In this document: piece after piece, positions 20,022 to 26,624 of the stretch
How the letters are laid out: each line of letters begins with the position of its first letter
How positions within the stretch are numbered: position 1 is the stretch's first letter
Source: Zelonia costaricensis
Lineage: Eukaryota; Euglenozoa; Kinetoplastea; Trypanosomatida; Trypanosomatidae
Direction of reading: 5' to 3'
Assembly (NCBI GenBank): GCA_030849075.1
Contig: JASAOO010003173.1
Coordinates: 1-26,624, forward strand
Length of the DNA: 26,624 nucleotides
The notes under the pieces: model-generated
Databases searched by the model: none
What the model was told of the DNA's origin: nothing
Seen by the model: only the letters and a program-made list of their open reading frames with translations
Translations under genes and position numbers: made by a program

Positions 20022-20800
20022 TTGCTTTCCCCTCCCCAACGCGGCGGCACTTCGCATGCTTAACGCCAGAAAGCGGCACAGGCACTTGGCTGTCCCGCTG
20101 TTTGGGTTCGCGTGATGCAGGTGTCAGCGTGTGCGACGGCGGTGCCCCGCCTCCCCCTCGAATGTTCTCTTCCTTTACGCATATCACTAGCTTGATCTTT
20201 GCTGGTTTGGGAGTTGGGGTGGTCCACATTTGCCCCCAAGTGCAGGACAGAGCTCTTCCAGCACCGCAACCTCTTTCCGGGTTGAGGTTCTCAGGTCGAA
20301 TGTGTTGAGCGAGAAGATCGGCGGCGCGGGCTCGTGACTGTGCCCTCCCACCACCACCACAACCACAACCACAACCGGGCTCTACGCGCGTGCCTACACC
20401 TGCGCCTTCTCGCCCATCTGCGCGCAATTCAAGTTGCACCCGCTGCATCGGGGGGAGAGAAGAAGGGGGGAGGGTGATTGCAGCAACAACAACGCGGCCC
20501 AGAAGTGAAGATGCGTGCCGTATGTGTGTTTCAGGGGACGAGAGCGCTACCAGGGGTGGGGGGGCAAAGGGGGGAGGGAACAAACGACTGAGACAAACTG
20601 CAAATAAAAAAGAAAACAGAGAAACGAAAAGGAGGGAGAGCGGGGTCAGCACTTCCCGCAGCCACGGCGCGATTGACAAAGCCAGAAAGAAAAGAAGAAG
20701 GCAAGAACCGTACGGGTTGTCCTTGCTCTTCCTTTTTTTTGCAAAATCAACCAACAAGTCGGTGTCGTTACCTGCGTTTGGCGCGTGCGTAGGTGTGCAC

Positions 20801-20803
20801 GTG

Positions 20804-20834
<31 letters not shown>
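20801..20834. repeat. GT microsatellite with one interruption
   Basis: A 34-nt GT tract broken only by a C at 20810. This is a large GT-polarity tract on the + strand, i.e. CA in the predicted transcript. Confidence 0.95.
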
Positions 20835-22145
20835 ATGCGTGGGCCTCCTGTTTAACATGCAGACCGCACGCACGCCTACCTTGTGCGAGGCCCGTGGCGC
20901 ATCCCCTCTTCGAGGCTGCTCGCATGCAGACGCACCGCAGCGTAGCATCACGTGAGCGACGGCGCTGCGAGCTGCTACAAGTCAACGCAGCTCTTCATTT
21001 CCGTGACTAAACATTTCGACTACGCTGCTTACTTGGCCTTGAAAGAGGAAAGCTGCGTGCCAACAAGATCACAGTCGATGAGACGAGAAGAAAAAGGGCA
21101 CCACGGCCGCTGCGCTCGACATGTGGTGTGAAGAACAAGCACTGCCTCGCAGAGTGACGCTGTCGCGAAGTGTTCGGCCCATCTTCTCTTGTGTGCTGCA
21201 CAAAAAAAAAAAAAAACACCTTCGCTTCTGTCTGTACCCTGTAGACTGAAGCCCGGCATGCTTCCGGCACGCACCCGTGCAGCAGCCCGAGATGGGCTTG
21301 CGAGCCGCACACACGCCGGCGTGACCTTCTCGGCGGTTGTGTGCCACAGAAAGGCGGGTGGCCGTCACAGCCGGGGATATGAAGGCACGTTCCTGAGTGG
21401 GTACCGTGGCGGGCGGGGCGGGGGGGCACGAGTGGAGGGCAGCGCGCACCAATCCGGGAAGACGCGGTGACTTGACCTCTTTGTTTTTTTTTTTCTTTGG
21501 GGGAGGGGGAGGTGGGCCGCTGCCGTGGTTGGAGGGAGACACCGAGCGCCGAACAAATCAAAAACCGAACACAGTAGGAAAGCGAAAAGGGAAAAGAAAA
21601 GAAAAACGGGACGGGGGGTGAAAGCATGAGAACAAAAACAAAAAAGGGAGACACATGCAGTGGCGCAGAACGCTGTCGAGAAACTTGGCTACGTGAGGAG
21701 GCGACAGAGGGTACGAGCACGCGCGCAAGGGCAAAAGAGAGAGAAAGAGAAAGACATACCAAAACCAAACAAGCTCTAATAAAGACGGTGCAGTGGTTTG
21801 TGGCGTTAACGGCAAACAAACCAAAAAAGGGGGAAGAAGGGAGGAGCAAGGAAGGGGAAGGAGAAGTGACGAGTGGCTAACGGCAATGAGGGGGGGAAGG
21901 GAGCTCTCTCTCTCTCTCCCTCTCGTTCAGGAAGTGGAAGAAGAAAAGAACGAGGTATTGCAGTGCGTGGAAATGCAGCCAGATCGCACCATGTGTAGTT
22001 GTGAGTCCTGTCGATCCACTTGATTGACGCCTTTCAGCGAGATCGTGTTGTGCCTCTTCGAGACTTTTCATGGAAGCCTCGCAGCGGAAGACGACATCAA
22101 GCATAAGCACAGCCGAAGCGAGCTGCACGCCGCACCTCGACACAA

Positions 22146-22172
22146 CCACACACATACACACACACACACACA
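22146..22172. repeat. CA microsatellite
   Basis: Interrupted CA tract with a perfect core at 22157-22172, in the copy 3 to copy 4 interval. Confidence 0.92.
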
Positions 22173-22421
22173 AAGATCACGTCACCGATCACCCTGTAAA
22201 ACACGTAAAGGGGTCAAACAAGATCTGAGAGGTGCAAGACGAACATGCCAGCATGTCCACAAGCACACCAACACAGACACAGACGTCCGCTCCTGTGTGC
22301 GAATTCGTGTACCTGTGCATTTGCGTGCGCAAACATGGGGGCGGATAGAGGTGCTGCAACCGCAAAGCACGTAACGCACAACGACACGGACCATGAACAA
22401 GAAAATAAGACACTCCGCTTC

Positions 22422-22497
22422 CACACACACACACACGGCATACACGAGAATCTCAGCGCACACACCCACAAACACGTACACACGCAAACACACACGT
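22422..22497. repeat. Compound CA-rich tract
   Basis: About 76 nt dominated by CACACA blocks separated by short unrelated bases; a degenerate compound microsatellite. Confidence 0.85.
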
Positions 22498-24162
22498 AAA
22501 TATGCGCGAAACAAAATAGAGCCTCGAATACGGGCAAGCACGAGCAGCACCGGGTGCTGTAGGATAGCCGCGCACGCCGACAACAAACCGCAGAGAGAGA
22601 GAGACACACACAAGGGAAGGTTGAACGGAGGCGAAAGGGAACGAGAGAAAATGCGAAGTGAGCAGCAGCGCACGCACAGTACGAGCGAGACGCGCAAGAA
22701 GGCGGAGCACAGGAGAAAAAAGGAAAAGAAGAAAAGGGGGAAATGCGAGCAAGTGCACAGACGTTGCAGCCGCTTTGGAAAGAAACCATCAAATGAAAGA
22801 GTAAGAGACGGGGGGCCGGTGGGGCAGGGACGCGGCAAGGAGTCGCACACCTCGCTCCTGCGCACGACGCAACCACAATGACGGCGGGCAGCGCGGAGGA
22901 GGCGGATGGGAGGGAGGGGCAGAGAAGGAGAACAAGGTGGGGCACTCCACTGCTGTCCTGCTTGGGGCAATATGAAGAGAAAGCGGAACGAGTGAGGCAC
23001 AACAAGAATGGGAGGGAGGGGATGACGTGATGGGGGGGGGAGGAGAGGTGAACACTCGCAATAGTCCGAGACACGGGTGGCAGAGACCAGGACGCGTCGT
23101 AGGCGCCATGAATAGACGTTTTTTGGCAGCGATCGGGGAGGAGCAAGGAAAAGGGCGACACGCTGGCGGTGGGCGACGCTGCACAAACGTGCCGAGACGA
23201 TGGCGGCGGCGCACTGCACCCGCCTATTTCCCCCTTTTTCTTTGTTGTCGCGCAAGCGCACAGAAACCTAGCTTGTGAGCGGGTGCACGTGCGGCTTGTG
23301 TGGGGTTGAGGAAGCCAAGGTGCAACGCACCGGTCGCATCGCTCGCATTTCATGTACGTGTTCGTAGTCTCCACCGCCCAGTGTACCCTTTGAGTAGAAC
23401 AAAAGAGTTTCTTTTTTTAGGATAAAACAGCGTGCCGCGCGCGAACATACACACACGCAGGCGCACCAAAGCACTTTCACCCCAGCATCAGCTGCTCCAT
23501 CGCGCCCTGTTTCTCGTAGTGCCCCCCCCCGTCCTCCTCCTCCTCCCCCCACACTCCGTGCCTTGATCTTCCACACTGAGCTTCCGCTGTGTGGAGACGC
23601 TTCGACAGCGCAGGAAGAGGCAGACGCCAGGAGGCAAAGAGGTGGGCGAGAAAGAGAGGAGACGGCGCCGCAGTGATGGTCGGGGGAAAAGGAAGCCGGT
23701 AAAGGCGGCAGTGAGGAACGGCAAAGAGGAAGTAGCCAGCACGTGCGCACACAACAAAATGGGGAACAGAGAAAAAAAAAGAAGCTCACGGCGAAGTCCC
23801 TGGCGAAGCGCCACACCACGCGTGAGGCAGTGAGAGCTGGAGAAGGAGAGCAGAGAGAGAGAAAAGGGCAAAGTGCGACTACGAGAGCCACACCATCAGT
23901 CCTGTATTGGATGAAATATCACATTGGGGGGGGAGGCCAACGTGGTGGAGGAGGTGCGCTGGAAACGATCGGCGAACTCGTGAGAGAAACAAAGAAGTCA
24001 ACCAACGGAAACGAAGAAAAGCGCTGGCAGGTGTGGGGGGAGAAGAATGGTGGAGAAGACAATAGACGGGTGAATAAGTTTGCGCTGCCGTGGCAGACGC
24101 GCTCGCACGTCCAGCCAGCCGAAGATAGGGCTGGATCAGAGGCAGGGAGAGGGCGGGGGGGC

Positions 24163-24178
24163 GGGGGGGGGGGGGGGG
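24163..24178. repeat. Poly-G run (G16)
   Basis: Sixteen consecutive G preceded by two shorter G runs (from about 24151). Could form a G-quadruplex on the + strand; length is prone to sequencing error. Confidence 0.95.
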
Positions 24179-25867
24179 AACAGTGAAGAAAGAGAAGAGA
24201 AGGGGGAAGGGGCGTGGCGAGCGGCACCGGCGCTGTTACGGCACGTGTGCTGGTGCATCATTACCTGCGCACCCTCACAGTCCAGCACACTGGCGCACTG
24301 ACACACACACAAGCACTCATCGCACCGCAACGCACGCAAACCTTCCCCGGGCTCAATCAAGACTTGAAACCGCACAGAGAAGAAGAAAACAAGAGGCCTC
24401 ATATAGGGGGACAATGCGGGGGGTGGAGGGACGCCAAGCCCCCGCTGTCTGTCTGCGACGTCAATGCGACAAGAAAGCCGCGCCGCTGAGAACAAAACAT
24501 ACCCCCCCAAAAAAAAAAAGGGTTGCAGCGTTGGATGAGGAGTGGCGTCGAAGATGCGAGAGTAGACTAGGCATACAACGTGAGGCGAATGGGGAAGAGG
24601 GGGGAGGACTTGGCAGATAAGTGCGCGCTCATCGGAATCAAGGCGGCAATGACAATACAAGAGGAAAAAAACAAAGGATGCACCATTGCCTGGTGGTGGT
24701 GGTGGACAGGTAAAAGGGGGACGATGGCGAACGCGGAGAGCGGGCATGGTGCGACGGTGCACGTGCAACCTCCGTGCTGCAAGCACTTACACATTCACAC
24801 ACACGCACGTCAGACAGCGACGTGCCACACAAGAGCCCTTTACTTCGACGAGCGACGCTTCCGTCCAGCATCTAACTTGACTCGGAGCATGAGGCCGGTG
24901 CGCGTGTACGTGTGCGTGTGCGTGTGTGTGCGCACGGTTCGAGATGAACGTTTGTGGGGTGCTCCGTCGAGAGTCGCATGTGCCGCGCGCTTCCCCATCT
25001 TTCTTTCCTTTTTTTTCTTTCAGGCGCATCTGCTTTACGTAGAGCAGCGACGAGAACGCCGTTGAAGCGCCGGTGCTCACCAGAGCGAGCGTTCACCGCA
25101 GGCACGGAGAAAAACAAAGAAGGGTGCAAAAGAGGAAGTTACTTTGTTTTTGTTTACTTTGTGTGCTGCGCACGCCATCACGCAACCGCACAAACGATGT
25201 TGCAGCCTTCGAATCGTCGGGAAGCGTGCGTGGCGGGTGCGGGGGTGCTGCGGTGCGTCGTCAGGCTTCTTCTTTTTTGGCCCCGCCGGCTTCACCAGCG
25301 CACCTCTCTTCTCCATCAGCGAGTGAGAGAGAGAAGCGACTTCGGCACAAGATTGAAACCAGAAGAGAAGCTGCGAACGTGAAGCACACGGACACAGTAA
25401 AACAAGAAAAAAAGGGAAAGGGGGAGAAGAACAGCAGCGCAAGCACACGCATACGGGGAGGCGTTCCGCTGATCCAAGACATGGCTGGAAGCTACAAAAG
25501 ACGAAAGGGCACGCGAAAGGACGTCTTGAGGTTAACAAGCCAAGAAGGCGCAAATAGAAAAAAAAAAAAGAGGAGAGCGAGGAGAGTGGAGGCGATGGGA
25601 CGACACGCAAAACGGGCAAGAACCAGCGAGAAACGCAACGAAATCTAAAGAAGCACGGAGGAGGGGTGAGAGGGGGGGGGGCTAAGACAGGCTCGTGAAG
25701 TGAAAGCGGACAAGAACACACAGACAAGAAAACGAAAAGGGAGGCACAAACCAAAGCACGTGCCATGCAGGCTTGCGTGTGAGCGAGTGTAGGGGGGAGG
25801 CAGGATGGGCGAATAGCGTGAGTCGAAAGGGGGGCAAGTAGCGAGATACGCCTGAAAACATGCACGC

Positions 25868-25912
25868 TTGAAACATTAATAGATATAAATGTTAACTCAC
25901 GTATAATAAGGG
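25868..25912 (-). promoter_or_regulatory. AT-rich spot with an AUUUA pentamer in the predicted copy 4 3' UTR
   Basis: A 45-nt AT-rich stretch lies in otherwise GC- and purine-rich DNA. On the sense strand it contains ATTTA (plus 25886-25890). It lies about 560-605 nt past the stop of copy 4. AU-rich elements can control mRNA stability in trypanosomatids; a single pentamer is weak evidence. Confidence 0.25.
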
Positions 25913-25958
25913 TCAACGGGAAGAAACCAAACGGAAGAAAAGAAAATAATGGACGAGA

Positions 25959-25977
25959 ACACACACACACACACACA
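25959..25977. repeat. AC microsatellite
   Basis: A 19-nt AC run about 500 nt past the stop of copy 4 on the sense strand. Confidence 0.95.
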
Positions 25978-26004
25978 ACCTCAATTGATGAAAGGCGCGA
26001 GAGA

Positions 26005-26039
26005 CACACACTCACACTCACACTCACGCACTCACCCAC
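26005..26039. repeat. Short CACACT-type hexanucleotide repeat
   Basis: Two perfect and further imperfect TCACAC units form a small minisatellite-like tract, different from the pure dinucleotide runs nearby. Confidence 0.8.
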
Positions 26040-26322
26040 CAGTGATAAACTGAAGTGATGACGCGGTTTCGGCATGGCAAGGCGTTGATCGGACGCGCGA
26101 CGCTGTATGCGTCTGTGTGTGCAGACATGATCCCCTTTCGCTTTATTCAGTTCACACCGCGAACAGGACAGCCGAAGAAAAAAGAAAAACGAAAGCGAAG
26201 CACCCAAGCATACGCAACAGGGTGAATCAAGAGAGAAGGAGAAGGCAGGCAGAATGAAGCCACACCACACAAACACACACACAGTGAACGCAAACGCGCA
26301 GGAGGCAGGGACGTCAGGGAGC

Positions 26323-26335
26323 GGGGGGGGGGGGG
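26323..26335. repeat. Poly-G run (G13)
   Basis: Thirteen consecutive G close to the 3' end of copy 4 (C13 in its predicted 3' UTR). Confidence 0.95.
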
Positions 26336-26472
26336 AAGCCGTCGACATGCGGAAACAAAGAACAGAGGACACTCAAATACACACGGACTGCTACGCGCGT
26401 CCCGCTGGCGCAACACAGAGAGGAAAACAAACGCCGCAAGAGATCCGGTCCACCTGCCATCACATTGTTGTT

Positions 26473-26624
26473 TCACACACGACGGCGCTCCTCCTCCGCC
26501 TCCTCGCGCGCGCACGACAAAGATGCCACGGGCTCCTCACGACTGGCCTCACCGGACTCCTCCTCCTCTTCCTCGACGCTCGGGTCCGGCAGGGCGCCGA
26601 CGGCGCGCAGCCGCGCACGCTCCG
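26473..26624 (-). CDS. C-terminal end of a fourth array copy, cut by the window edge
   Basis: Only the last 49 codons and a TGA stop are present. Reading leftward from the window edge, the frame opens with ERARLR, the motif that follows the last membrane segment in the three complete copies (YCIKTL[EG]ERARLRE). It then diverges into a strongly acidic tail: AVGALPDPSV, a run of six Glu, then SGEASREEP, and a final Arg/Glu-rich ending ERRRV. GC-rich codon use matches the coding regions and contrasts with the purine-rich sequence just to the left. The position, strand and shared motif make a fourth transporter copy the best reading. Everything N-terminal of ERARLR lies outside the window, so completeness cannot be judged. 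Confidence 0.85.
   Translation of the reverse strand, partial: ERARLRAVGALPDPSVEEEEEESGEASREEPVASLSCAREEAEEERRRV

Larger units (their letters stand above)
19650..20345. mobile_element. Candidate degenerate retroposon (SIDER-like) block
   Basis: About 700 bp of complex sequence stands out from the purine-rich simple sequence on both sides. It has two strong hairpins (19657-19686, 20001-20021) and ends next to a CCA/ACA-rich tail (about 20345-20376). Leishmania genomes carry many SIDER elements of about 550 bp in 3' UTRs, derived from extinct ingi/L1Tc-type retroposons, and size and setting fit. I cannot align it to a consensus. On the minus strand the hairpin at 20021-20001 followed by CCAGG resembles, from memory, the core of the 77-79-nt retroposon signature. 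Orientation is undecided. Other explanations are an ordinary conserved UTR segment or a decayed gene. Confidence 0.28.
19638..26472. other. Noncoding region between copy 3 leader repeats and copy 4 (6.8 kb)
   Basis: Besides the candidate retroposon block, complex sequence occurs at about 20940-21470, containing an A15 run (21202-21216). The remainder (21480-26472) is mostly purine-rich on the + strand with CA tracts, G runs and a 9-bp inverted repeat at 24245-24290 (GTGTGCTGG and CCAGCACAC). Several minus frames stay open for 350-430 codons but are low-complexity Ser/Pro/Leu/Cys/Phe strings with more than one frame open at once, so I treat them as noncoding. Confidence 0.72.

Noticed and set aside
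19981..20985. Minus-strand open frame of 334 codons
   Set aside because: Its translation runs through a GT/CA microsatellite, giving a Thr-His repeat, and through the candidate retroposon block. No conserved domain is seen.
22182..23374. Two overlapping minus-strand frames of 359 and 386 codons
   Set aside because: Both frames are open over the same DNA, which is typical of C/T-rich noncoding sequence. Neither has recognisable motifs.
25077..26372. Minus-strand open frame of 431 codons
   Set aside because: Ser/Pro/Phe/Cys/Leu-rich low-complexity translation from pyrimidine-rich DNA with CA repeats. Stop codons need purines, so the frame stays open by composition. No domain or GC3 codon bias is visible.

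Overview
The window looks like nuclear DNA of a trypanosomatid, most likely Leishmania or a close relative in Leishmaniinae. The coding regions are GC-rich at third codon positions and have no introns. All genes lie on one strand. The spaces between them are long, purine-rich on the + strand (pyrimidine-rich on the sense strand) and full of CA/GT microsatellites, poly-G and poly-A runs, as expected for UTRs of a polycistronic unit processed by trans-splicing and polyadenylation. The species cannot be fixed from the sequence alone. There is one N, at 19262.

The only protein-coding content I can support is a head-to-tail array of paralogous membrane transporters on the minus strand. Three copies are complete (complement 3437-5419, 10465-12501 and 16821-18782). 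The C-terminal end of a fourth (complement 26473-26624) runs off the right edge. All are Nodulin-like / Major Facilitator Superfamily proteins with a conserved N-terminal half, a variable hydrophilic central loop, a conserved C-terminal half and a divergent cytosolic-type tail. The substrate is unknown. Transcription would run from right to left, so copy 4 is upstream of copy 3, then copy 2, then copy 1.

Layout: 1-3436 is sequence 3' of copy 1, with a long AC microsatellite and a potentially folded RNA element around 3023-3107. 5420-10464 lies between copies 1 and 2. 12502-16820 lies between copies 2 and 3. 18783-26472 lies between copies 3 and 4 and holds a ~370-bp tandem duplication with the N at its junction, a block of non-simple sequence that may be a degenerate retroposon, a large GT microsatellite, and an AT-rich spot with an AUUUA pentamer. 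About 23% of the window is coding. The many other open frames are by-products of pyrimidine-rich noncoding DNA or antisense shadows of the transporter genes.

The genes probably act as an expanded transporter family. Copies differ mainly in the central loop, the tail and the UTRs, which suggests that differences in regulation or localisation, rather than in the transport core, separate the paralogues.
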